Shown: positions 1-8,670 of the stretch, in pieces | Numbering within the stretch: the first letter of the stretch is position 1 | Layout of the letters: every line of letters starts with the position of its first letter | DNA from: Ophiocordyceps camponoti-saundersi (nom. inval.) | Lineage: Eukaryota > Ascomycota > Sordariomycetes > Hypocreales > Ophiocordycipitaceae | Reading direction: 5' to 3' | Length of the DNA: 14,677 nt | Assembly (NCBI GenBank): GCA_003339415.1 | Contig: PDHQ01000275.1 | Span: forward strand, 1-14,677 | Made by a program: the position numbers and the translations under genes | The notes under the pieces: model-generated | What the model was told of the DNA's origin: nothing | The model's input: only the letters and a program-made list of their open reading frames with translations | Database searches by the model: none

Positions 1-48
1 AAAAAAAAAAAAAAAAAAAAAAAAAGAAAAAATTGGTATTTTTTTTAT

Positions 49-82
<34 letters not shown>

Positions 83-86
83 TGTT

Positions 87-119
<33 letters not shown>
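1..119. repeat. Long A and T homopolymer tracts
   Basis: An A run covers 1-25. It is followed by a T run of 8 (39-46), a T run of 31 (51-81), a short G/T interruption, and a T run of 32 (88-119). The A run and the T runs are complementary and could pair as a snap-back. Runs this long are also where sequencing and assembly are least reliable, so the exact lengths should not be trusted. Confidence 0.9.
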
Positions 120-122
<3 letters not shown>

Positions 123-684
123 CCTTCCCTCATTGGCTTCCCCAGTCTTCGTCGTTTTACTGGGTCTCAGTGGGTCCCATAGCAGGAACAGTAGCCAAGC
201 ACCAGCCTCGACAGCACAGGACAGAGGAAAAAGGGACGAAGCCTACCCTGCACTTACCCCAATTCTAGACTGCTACCCTACACATGCCATAATCTGTACA
301 ACTTCACAACTGACAAGACAGACAGCCATGGAGCAATGAAGAAGAAAGAGGGACAGAAGAAGACAGAGAGGCACAAAGTTTCGACATGTCTATAACTTAA
401 TAGAGATTCACTCCCTCCTGCCTTTTCGTTGCCAACAACGAAAATACATAGTCTATCCTTAAAGCCATGCCTCTTCTAACCTCCCTTCCCTCTATCGAAC
501 GGATATCATACCAAAAACAATTACCACCAAAGGAAGAAAAAAAAAGAAAAAAGTACGGATAAATCAGACTCAAAGCAGCAGAAGAAACCTCTCTTCTCCT
601 TCTTCAGTGTTCATCCGCGAAATTATGAAGACTGCGTCACGATCCTGTTAGTCGCCGCCGCCGGGAATACCTCAAGCTGTCGTC
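1..684. other. Gene-free region downstream of ADE4
   Basis: No gene is supported here. The first 120 bases are nearly all A or T homopolymer. The rest is mixed sequence with several A-rich and CT-rich patches, for example an interrupted A-rich stretch near 532-552. It lies beyond the ADE4 stop codon, so it should hold that gene's 3' untranslated region on the minus strand. The short open frames near 80-339 begin inside the T tract and encode mostly poly-Phe, so they are not credible genes. Confidence 0.75.
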
Positions 685-2951
685 TTACCTAATGTCTCCT
701 CTGTGCTTCACTTCACCATTCTTCCGCTCCTCCGATGCCACGCACACCGGCCCGCAGCTGGCAACCAGACTTGGCTTCTTCTGGCCTGCCTCGTCCAATT
801 CGCCATTCTTCCGCTTCTTCCCCCTCTCCCGCAGCCGGCTGAGGTGTTCAAAGTAACCTTCTGGCACCTCTGTCTTGTATTCTCCGCAGAAGACGCCGAC
901 CTCAAAGTCCTTGACGTCGCTCTGGCCTTCGGCCGCCTCTACACAGGCAGCTTGGAGGTCTTCGAGATCCTGATATATGACATCATCCGCGTCAATGTGC
1001 GCTGCGATTTCATGCCGAGTCTTCTTGTGCGCAATGAGCTCTGTACCACCCACTAGTCAGTCTCTGTCCTCGTGTAGCCTCGGCGCTGTTCATACCTGCA
1101 GGATCAGCGAGATCGATGCCGTACTAGCCACCTCGTCAGCAGCGTCTGTGATAACATGACTCCAACATCACACTTACTACGTGAGGATGTGTCACTCCTG
1201 GAGAACACGAGGCAAAGAGCACCCGAACCGCTCCAGCGTCCCTTGCCATTTGCACCTGCAGAGCCACGTCAGCATGCCGCTCATCCGCAAAACAAGAATC
1301 CTTACAATCTCCCGCGACGTCGTCCCCCGAACGATAGAGTCGTCCACGAGGCAGACGGATTTGCCCCTAAACTCGGAGTGAATCGGCGACAGCTTCCGAC
1401 GCACGCTCTTCTGACGCGTCGTCTGGCCAGGCAAGATGAACGTCCGGTAAACGTATCTGTTCTTGACGAAGGCATTCGAGAACGGCTTGTTGAGATAACT
1501 GGCGAGAACTGCTGCTGCCGTATTGCTTGTCTTTGTGGTGGCTTGTGAGTAAGTGCTGTAGACTTTAGAGACCATCAAGCCTTACCTCTGGAACTGGGAT
1601 GACTTTTTTTTTCCGCGCCTGGTCAGCATCTGTCTAGAGAGGCATTTCTGTCGGGCAGGGTTTTCGCATACCAACATCAATCTGCTCGACCCCCTTCTCC
1701 CCCAATGTGTCCTTTATCTTCTTCGCAAGTCTGAGGCCCATTTTCTGCCGACTGCGATGGACAGATATTCCATCCATACAACTGTCAGGGCGGGCAAAAT
1801 AGACATATTCGAAGATGTCGGGAGTATACGACTTGCGCTCCACGATCTGGCGAAACTGTGGTGCGCCTCCTTTCTGGATGAAGACGGCCTGTCCGGGTAA
1901 AACATCGGTAATGTCGCCAAAGCCAAGCTGTGTGAGAGCGATGGACTCCGACGCCATCATGTAATCCGTCGCCCCGTCCAGAGTGGCGGACGGCCGGGAT
2001 CCCAGGCAGAGGGGCCGGATGCCGTTCTCGTCCCTGGATGCGACGCTTCAGTCGCCATTGCCAAGATGTGAGGCGGAAAACCCACCTGAAACCCAAGATT
2101 CCAAAGCCCGCAATCATGGCCGTGCATGCAAAAGCGCCACGACACCTCGCATACACGTCACGAAGTGCGGTGAAGACGTCGTCTACATTGGCGCGAGCCT
2201 TGCCGAGCTCATTGAGAGCATGCGCAAAAACATTAAGTCTGTCTTGACGGTGAGCAGATCTGTACCATGACTTCGACCCCGGCTTGACGTACAAGAGCTC
2301 TGAATCTGAATGAGTATTGACATGACGACGAGCCTCGAGGTCCAGGAAGCTCCGCAGCTCAGCGTTGTTCACCAGGTTCCCATTGACGCTCATGGACACG
2401 CCAAATGGGGAGTTGACGTAGAACGGTTGAGCCTCGGATCTGAAGGGTTGAGCTGTTAGTCAACCACAGGAGACCACGGCCTGTCTCAGGAATGGTGCGT
2501 ACGCGGACGACGTTCCCGCGGTAGGATATCTCAGATGGCTGATGCCCGCGAAGCCGGGCAGATCCGCGACTCGTTTGCCCTCTGAGAAGACCTTGGCAGC
2601 CATGCCATTTCCCTTGCATTGATACAGTCTTCCACCTTGACAGACAGTGATGCCGGCAGCATCCTGACCACGCTATTTCAGGCGTCAGAACCTCGGACAG
2701 AGAATCGCAAATGCGCGCGCGATTGGTGAAGATGTGCGCGCCTCAACCCTGAAGACGATGAAGGCGACACTTACATGCTGAAGAAAGTAGAGAGCCTCGT
2801 GCAAGTCAACGGCAGCCGTTGTGGCTTTCGAATCGCCCAGCTAGGAACAGAGAGAATCAGCAGAGGCCCATGAAACACTTGACGACGGATCATTCGGAAT
2901 CGACAACAGAGGACGAAAAGAACGAACCAGTAGGGCGGTGACGCCGCACAT
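685..2951 (-). CDS. ADE4: Amidophosphoribosyltransferase (glutamine PRPP amidotransferase)
   Basis: This enzyme catalyses the first committed step of purine synthesis, making 5-phosphoribosylamine from PRPP and glutamine in the cytosol. Exons on the minus strand are 2951-2928, 2840-2775, 2672-2503, 2439-2293, 2238-2086, 2033-1672, 1602-1586, 1530-1306, 1255-1178, 1123-1096 and 1040-685; they join in frame to 541 residues, normal for the family. The N-terminus MCGVTALL exposes the Cys2 nucleophile of class II glutamine amidotransferases, with no propeptide. RGQDAAG (31-37), HLRYPTAG (76-83) and NGNLVN (106-111) belong to that domain. The phosphoribosyltransferase half carries VIPVPE at the 17-nt exon and the PRPP loop [12 protein letters not shown] (about 374-385). 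The tail is basic, with RKNGE occurring twice. Introns 6 and 7 end in AAG, and the last acceptor (1041) was chosen to give DPAELIAH. Identity is secure; the small-exon boundaries are inferred. Confidence 0.95.
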
Positions 2952-3367
2952 GGTGAGCGTTTGCGTGTACAACCCGGAGGAAGCAGCACAGAGTCGTGCA
3001 ACAGCAATGCTGGTAGCTCTTGCACGTCGGTAGGATAGCGAAGAACAGGGACGAAGCAATGTGTGTCAGGACAGAGTCGTCAAATCCTGCAGGACTGCGG
3101 CCAGACGAGGATAGCGGCGGAGGAAGGAAGATACTTTTAAAACAGTGACCTGTTCGAGGAATGGAGCGTGAAAAAGCCCACCGGAGAAATGGATTATCTA
3201 AGCTCTTTCAAGACTGCCCAGATCCTCGGAAATTCCTGTTTGAAGGGCATAGAAAGGGACTTGATGGATGCATCTTTTGAGGAGAGATCAGGGTGTCTTC
3301 ACGTCCAAGTAATTCGTACCCGTATAATCACGTTTGCTTCTTCAGTGGTAAAGAACTGAGTGCTTAT

Positions 3368-3396
3368 ACATACTACATACTACCTACATGCCTACC
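3368..3396. repeat. ACATACT / CTACC short tandem repeat
   Basis: Two copies of ACATACT are followed by CTACCTA and CCTACC units. The CTACC units are complementary to the TAGG repeat 135 bp further on. Confidence 0.6.
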
Positions 3397-3418
3397 ACCT
3401 CACAGAGTCCTTGCGCTC

Positions 3419-3426
3419 GTCACGTG
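3419..3426. promoter_or_regulatory. GTCACGTG E-box-like site upstream of ADE4
   Basis: The 8-mer GTCACGTG contains the CACGTG palindrome bound by fungal basic helix-loop-helix factors such as Cbf1 and Pho4. It lies about 470 bp upstream of the ADE4 start codon. The same 8-mer occurs in the TMA16/CFT2 promoter region. Binding is inferred from the motif only. Confidence 0.35.
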
Positions 3427-3530
3427 CAGCAAGGAAGCTCGACGTCGTAGTACAGCGCAGAGACACGAGCCGGATAATTGCGTTGGGCGTCATGACGACG
3501 GGTAAGCTGACTGACCATGGCGTGCCTGTC

Positions 3531-3546
3531 TAGGTAGGTAGGTAGG
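3531..3546. repeat. (TAGG)4 microsatellite
   Basis: Four perfect TAGG units. A three-unit copy occurs at 8572-8583 in the CFT2/SYS1 spacer. Confidence 0.85.
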
Positions 3547-4063
3547 AAGATAAAGGGCCCATGCTGTGCTACAGTTTGCAGCAAGGGAAAAGGCCAGGCA
3601 GGGGTGAGCATCATTTACGTATCAATCTCTTTGCACGAATAGCAAACGTCTTGGAAGCCGTCCACAACACAGGTGCACACACATGCATATGTGTGTATGT
3701 GCCAGTGGCAAACGAGTAAGACGGCAGCCTCTTGGTGACAGGCTCGAGACCAGATCAAACCAGACGCTCGGGCGCAAACGACCGTTACTGAAAGAGGTCT
3801 CAATTCAGGCTGAGGCTCAAAATGTCGTACCACGCAAAGAAGCCGTGCCGTACCCTGGCATATTATGATATTACCCTCTGCTGTTTCCCCACCGTCGCTC
3901 CAGGCATCGGTCGCGTCTCAGCTGTGGTGGCATTGATGCCTCACCTCACCGACTTATGGCGAGTTTCATCCCTGTGCCTAAATACAGGTTGGAAACAAAA
4001 CGTAGTTTGCATGATGCCAAGTCTGCTTTCTCGGCTGTAAGCCACAGCCACAACGCAGCAGGC

Positions 4064-4070
4064 TGACTCA
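4064..4070. promoter_or_regulatory. TGACTCA Gcn4/Cpc1-type site
   Basis: A perfect TGACTCA, the site of the Gcn4/Cpc1 bZIP activator; its core TGACTC is also the site used by Bas1 at yeast purine genes. It lies about 1.1 kb upstream of the ADE4 start and 250 bp beyond the TMA16 stop, so a role at ADE4 is possible but distant. A 7-mer is also expected by chance now and then. Confidence 0.25.
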
Positions 4071-4319
4071 CGGCTCTCTCTTCGTCCAAAGACAAGCTGA
4101 TGTCCTTCTCGTGCGTAGTGAGAGCGGATCCGACTTCGGTTCTTTGGTTGCATGGGCCGACTTCGATCCAACATGTCACCGAGCCACCAGTAGACTTTCG
4201 GTCCGGCTAAGACCGTCGTCTGAGGCTCGCCCGCAGCCACGTATGTTGTAGATTCACTGCGCCAATCTCCCCATTCTCAGAACTGTTGAGAAAGGAAGCC
4301 GACGAGGCTGGAACGAAAG

Positions 4320-5028
4320 CTAATTGATCCCTTTAGATGGAAAGTCGCAACTGCGGACCGTTCCGGTACTCGACACCTTGATCCATGGCAAGGTAGTCAA
4401 CTTAGACCAGGAACCCTCCCAGTCAGCCAACAATTTCGCATTGTTGCCCTGCATAATGTCTGGCAGCGCTGTGGCGCGAGAGGTGTCAGCTCAGCAGAAT
4501 AACACAAATGCGCAACGAGCCATGCCAGCCTACCAAAACCATTCTGGAACTCAGTCTCTAAAGCAGACATCTTCATCTTAAGTAAGTCTTCTTTTGCGCT
4601 GGGAGGCCTTCCGGGACGCCGGGTCTTCTTCAGGGCATCAAAATCCTCATCATGCCGGTGAACAAAGCTTCACTCTATTGTCAGCTCTGTTTAAGCGAAA
4701 ATCGCAACGGGACTCACGTAAAGATAAGAGACTGAACTGTAGCCACGTCAAGCGGTAAGTCGCCGCGAGCCCTCAGTTCCGTCTGAAAATAGACGACGCG
4801 ATCAACTGGGGTTCATGGATGAGCGCCAGCCCCTTTGACAAGTACTCAATGCTCACCAATCGGCTGCTCTTTTTTGTTCCTGACGGCCGCAAGCTTTTCA
4901 AGTCGTCGGTCTCGGACCCCGGCTTTGTGCAGCCGTAGGGAATCGCGTGACTTTTCGTGTAGGGTCGTCACGTCGCCATTGCGCTTCTTTGCGATTTGCT
5001 TCCGTGTCTTCTGCAGCGAGCTGGGCAT
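4320..5028 (-). CDS. TMA16: Translation machinery-associated protein 16
   Basis: A small basic protein of the Tma16 family, which associates with ribosomes and pre-60S particles in yeast; the exact biochemical role is poorly known. Exons on the minus strand are 5028-4857, 4805-4718, 4667-4534 and 4468-4320. They join in frame to 180 residues, close to the roughly 178 of the yeast protein. The N-terminal 57 residues are Lys/Arg-rich. The middle carries the family stretch LKKTRRPGRPPSAKEDLL, and the C-terminus has conserved tryptophans in LLADWEGSWSKL and LPWIKV. Introns are 51, 50 and 65 bp. The second must end at an AAG (4668), because the TAG seven bases before it would bring an in-frame TGA. 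The gene is divergent from CFT2 with 361 bp between start codons. The single exons are too short to identify alone; the spliced product makes the assignment firm. Confidence 0.92.
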
Positions 5029-5389
5029 CTTGTTGCGGCGAATGAGAATCTACTCTTAATCCTGCCCCGGTGGCCAGTTGCCCGAGGTGGTGAGGCTTTT
5101 CCCTTCTCTTCTCGACAACGGAATGAATCAACAAGGAGCCCGTTGGACTTGAGGTCGGTGAAGAGTCACGTGCAAGAGCTGTGGTTTTAAGGATAAGGCA
5201 AATTTACGCCGTCCCTGTAGTTGGAAACGCGCGTTATAGTTCCCCCGTCCCCGTTCTCCCCTCAAGCAAATCAACCGACACCGCGCCACTATTAGCACAT
5301 ACATCTATGATCTGCTTGCTTGCTTCATCATCAGTCATCACCCACCGATCCATGCTCATATCACGGAGAGGCATGGTCTTCGGCTCACC
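5029..5389. promoter_or_regulatory. Bidirectional promoter region of TMA16 and CFT2
   Basis: A 361-bp spacer between the divergent start codons of TMA16 and CFT2, so it must hold both promoters and leaders. It contains GTCACGTG (5165-5172) and no clear TATA box. On the CFT2 side ATG triplets occur at 5352 and 5373, in one frame that differs from the CFT2 start. The open frame around them runs past the CFT2 start to 5489, so they could act as overlapping upstream open frames if transcription starts before them. Confidence 0.75.
5165..5172. promoter_or_regulatory. GTCACGTG E-box-like site in the TMA16/CFT2 promoter
   Basis: Same 8-mer as at 3419-3426, placed 137 bp from the TMA16 start and 218 bp from the CFT2 start. 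This suits a basic helix-loop-helix factor acting on the divergent pair. Function is inferred. Confidence 0.4.
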
Positions 5390-8300
5390 ATGTTCACCTT
5401 CTGCCCTCTTCAGGGCGCCCTCTCCGAATCCACTGCTTCGCAGCATCTTCTCGAGCTCGACGGCGGAGTCAAAGTGCTCATCGACCTAGGATGGGACGAC
5501 TTCTTCGACGTCGCCAAGCTCGAAGAGCTGGAAAAGTGAGCTCTTCTCTTCCCCTTCATACCATGGGCCTCTCTTGGCTGACGCTTCCATGAGGCATGTG
5601 CCCACGCTCTCGCTCATCCTCCTCACCCATGCCACCGTCTCTCACCTGGCCGCCTACGTCCACTGTTGCAAAAATATACCTCTCTTCACTCGCGTCCCGG
5701 CTTACGCCACCCGCCCCGTCATCGACCTGGGCCGCTCCTTGAGCCAGGACCTCTATTCGTCTACCCCCGCCGCGTCCACCACCATCTCTCAGAGCTCGCT
5801 CTCCGACCTTGTCTACTCTTTCTCCCAAACGGCTCCGACGGCTGCGGCGCAAAACTTCCTCCTCGAATCGCCGACTCCCGATGAGATTGCGAGATACTTT
5901 TCCCTTATCCAGCCTCTCAAGTACTCGCAGCCACACCAGCCGCTCCCTTCGCCCTTTTCCCCGCCTCTCAACGGACTGACAATCACCGCCTACAACGCCG
6001 GTCATACCCTCGGCGGCACCATCTGGCACATCCAGCATGGGCTCGAGTCCATCGTCTACGCCGTCGACTGGAACCAAGCTCGAGAAAATGTCTTCGCCGG
6101 CGCCGCTTGGCTCGACGGCGCTGGTGGCGGCGGCGCCGAGGTTATTGAGCAGCTGCGCAAGCCTACAGCCTTGATATGTAGCAGTCGCGGCAGCGCGCAA
6201 GCCGGCGGTCGCCTCAAGAGGGACGAGACCCTCATCGACATGATCAGGGCCTGCGTCTCCAACAAGGGTACCGTGCTGATCCCCGTCGACTCAAGCGCTC
6301 GCGTCCTCGAGATGGCCTATCTCCTCGAGCACGCGTGGAGAGCCGACACTGACGGAGGCCTCAAGTCGGCCAAGCTCTATCTCGCCGGCCGAAACATGTC
6401 GAGCACCATGCGCTACGCCAGGAGCATGCTCGAATGGATGGACAACAACATCGTTCAGGAGTTCGAGGCTTGCGCCGAAGGCCAGCGCAAGGCCAACGGG
6501 GCCGGCCCCGACAAGAAGGACGCAGGCCCCTTTGACTTTAAGCATCTACGCCTCCTCGAGCGAAAGCCGCAGGTGGCCAAGCTCGTCAGTCGCGGCGACA
6601 AGCAGGGCCGCGTCATCCTCGCCAGCGACACCAGCATGGAATGGGGCTTCTCCAAGACCCTGATCAAGGGCCTCGCCGGTGATCCAAACAACCTCGTGAT
6701 CCTTACGGACACGCCGAGCCTGCCCAAGGACGGCAGCCCATCAGTAGCGAGAAGGTTGTGGGAATGGTGGAAGGAAAGGCGAGATGGAATCTTCGTCACA
6801 CAGACGTCCGCAGGAGACAGCCTCGAGACGGTCTACGGCGGTGGTCGTGACCTCGAGATCCGGGAGGCGACGCGCGAAGCTCTTCAAGGAGACGAGCTCG
6901 CGGTGTACCAGCAATGGCTCGCCACCCAGAGGCAGCTTCAGGCGACGCAGCACGCTGGAGGGGCGGTCTCTGCCCTGGAGGCATCCGCCGACGTCGACGA
7001 CGCCTCGTCCGAGTCATCGTCAGACTCGGACGACGACGACGACGGGGGCCAACAACAGGGTAAGGCGCTGACCGTTTCCGCCACCATGGGCCAGGCCGGG
7101 CGCAAGAACGTGGTGCTCAAGGATGAGGACCTCGGCATAAACGTGCTGGTCAAGAAGAAGGGGGTCTACGACTTTGGCTCGCACGGAAAAAGGGGCCGCG
7201 ACCGATGCTTCCCAATGCCGATCCGGAGGAAGCGAAACGACGACTTTGGCGAACTAGTGAGACCGGAGGACTATCTCCGGGCCGAGGAGAAGGACGAGGA
7301 AAACGCCGACGGCGGCAACGAAGCGGCCGAGGACGACAAGCCGGGCAAGAAGCGCAAATGGGATGATGTCGTCTCCGGACGGCCGAGGAAACGGACGCTG
7401 GGGAGCAAAGGCCAGCCAGCGGCGGTAGCGGCGACAACGGCAACGACACAGATGACGACGACGACAACGGACGAGGCCGACGGCCCGGAACCAGACGATA
7501 TCGACGCTGTGGAGGAGCTGGAGCCGGAGGAGCCCAAGGGCCCGTCCAAGCTGGTCTACAGCTCCGAGATGGTAGCGGCCAACCTGCGCATCGGTTTTGT
7601 CGACTTTAGCGGCCTTCACGACAGGCGCAGCTTGGACATGTTGATACCGCTGATCCAGCCGCGCAAGCTGATACTCGTCGGCGGCAACCGGGAGGAGACG
7701 ATGGCGCTGGCGGCGGACTGCCGGACGGCGCTGGGGCTGGAAGGCGGCGACAGGGCGGTGGACGTCTTCACGCCCGAGGTGGGAGGCTGGGTGGACGCCA
7801 GCGTCGACACCAACGCCTGGGTCGTCAGGCTGGCGGACGAGCTGGTCAAGAAGCTCAAGTGGCAGACGGTACGGGGCTTCAGCATCGTCACCATCAGCGG
7901 CCAGCTGCTTCCGGGAAACGTCGTCGAGGCGGACGAGGATCGGACAAAAGCGAAGGCGATAAGCGAGAAAAACAACGAAGGCAACGGCGATGGCGAAGTC
8001 GTCGACGAGGACGAGGACGGCGACGGGGCCCCCTCGGCCAAGCGACTGAAGACGGATCCCGCGACGGCGACGACGGCGACGACGTCAACGGCATTGACGG
8101 TTCCGGCTCCGGCCCCGCTGCTGCCGGTGCTGGAGACGGTGCCGCCGAACCGGCTTTCGGCGACGCGCACGGCAGCCCAGCCGCTGCACGTGGGCGACCT
8201 GCGACTTGCCGACCTGCGCAGGGCGATGCAGGGCGCAGGGCACGGGGCCGAGTTCCGGGGCGAGGGCATGCTCGTCGTCGACGGCACCGTCACCGTTCGC

Positions 8301-8426
8301 AAGACGACGGAGGGGAGGGTCGAGGTGGAGAGCGTGGGCTTGCCGGCTTCTGTCGGTAAGAGGGGTGCCGTCTATGCTGTGAAGAAGGCGATCTACGATG
8401 GGTTGGCTGTGGTGGCGGGTGCGTAG
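5390..8426 (+). CDS. CFT2: Cleavage and polyadenylation factor subunit 2 (CPSF100-like)
   Basis: A scaffold subunit of the nuclear complex that cleaves and polyadenylates mRNA 3' ends, partner of the CPSF73-type nuclease. Exons are 5390-5535 and 5594-8426, giving 992 residues. The N-terminus MFTFCPLQGALSES and VLIDLGWDD are typical. A metallo-beta-lactamase fold follows: motif 2 reads HATVSH (61-66) instead of HxHxDH, with AGHTLGG (His186) and VDWN (Asp207) later. The loss of zinc ligands fits a non-catalytic CPSF100 subunit. The beta-CASP region includes GRNMSSTMRYA and ASDTSMEWGF. Next come an acidic Ser/Asp tract (about 515-535), basic clusters such as KKRKWDD that may be nuclear localisation signals (about 630-650), and a C-terminal domain from about 700, SEMVAANLRIGFVDFSG. 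The 58-bp intron has a CTGAC branch point at 5578-5582 and ends in GAG, the only AG available. The in-frame region 5574-5593 before exon 2 has no ATG-initiated role. Confidence 0.95.
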
Positions 8427-8499
8427 TTGGGGAGAGACGAAGGCAGTCCAGCTGGCGATGAAGATATTCACATGTACCTATGGATGGACGGACGGATGC

Positions 8500-8550
8500 A
8501 TGTATGTATGTATGGTAGCTACCTATGTATGGAATGTATGTATGTATGTA
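8500..8550. repeat. ATGT tetranucleotide repeats in the CFT2 3' region
   Basis: Two imperfect blocks of ATGT units (8500-8514 and 8533-8550) separated by GTAGCTACCTATGTATGG. In RNA they give many UGUA elements starting about 75 bases after the CFT2 stop. Confidence 0.8.
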
Positions 8551-8630
8551 AAATTCCACCTGACGAATACCTAGGTAGGTAGGCAGTAAGTTGTATGTAT
8601 ATACATGTACGAGAACCCAAAAGTAAACAC

Positions 8631-8670
8631 CGACGATGACGACGATGACGATGATGACGACGACGACGAC
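8631..8670. repeat. (GAC/GAT)n trinucleotide repeat
   Basis: An imperfect GAY repeat in the CFT2/SYS1 spacer. Bases 8633-8654 are the exact reverse complement of 9023-9044, inside the Asp-run codons of SYS1. Confidence 0.85.

Larger units (their letters stand above)
2952..4319. other. Gene-free region upstream of ADE4 and downstream of TMA16
   Basis: About 1.37 kb with no gene I can support. It separates the TMA16 stop from the ADE4 start and both genes run leftward, so it should hold the ADE4 promoter and leader and the TMA16 3' end. Open frames on either strand are short, lack recognisable domains and do not join through plausible introns. It contains a GTCACGTG site (3419-3426), ACATACT/CTACC repeats (3368-3396), a TAGG repeat (3531-3546) and a TGACTCA site (4064-4070). 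No tRNA-like B box was seen. Confidence 0.7.

Noticed and set aside
82..339. Short plus-strand open frames at the left edge
   Set aside because: They begin in the T homopolymer, encode poly-Phe, and have no domain or conserved feature.
703..1056. Plus-strand open frame opposite the last ADE4 exon
   Set aside because: It is antisense to a clearly coding exon and has no recognisable family motif.
3420..4240. Several 60-100 codon open frames on both strands upstream of ADE4
   Set aside because: They are overlapping, lack motifs, and do not join through plausible splice sites into a longer product.
4324..4581. Plus-strand open frame of 85 codons
   Set aside because: It is antisense to TMA16 exons 3 and 4, which encode the conserved family motifs.
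5574..5593. Start of CFT2 at the long open frame beginning at 5574
   Set aside because: The triplet there is TTG, the sequence lies within an intron, and the upstream exon 5390-5535 supplies the conserved N-terminus.
7616..8302. Long minus-strand open frames inside CFT2
   Set aside because: They are Ser/Arg/Pro-rich shadows of GC-rich coding DNA with no family match.
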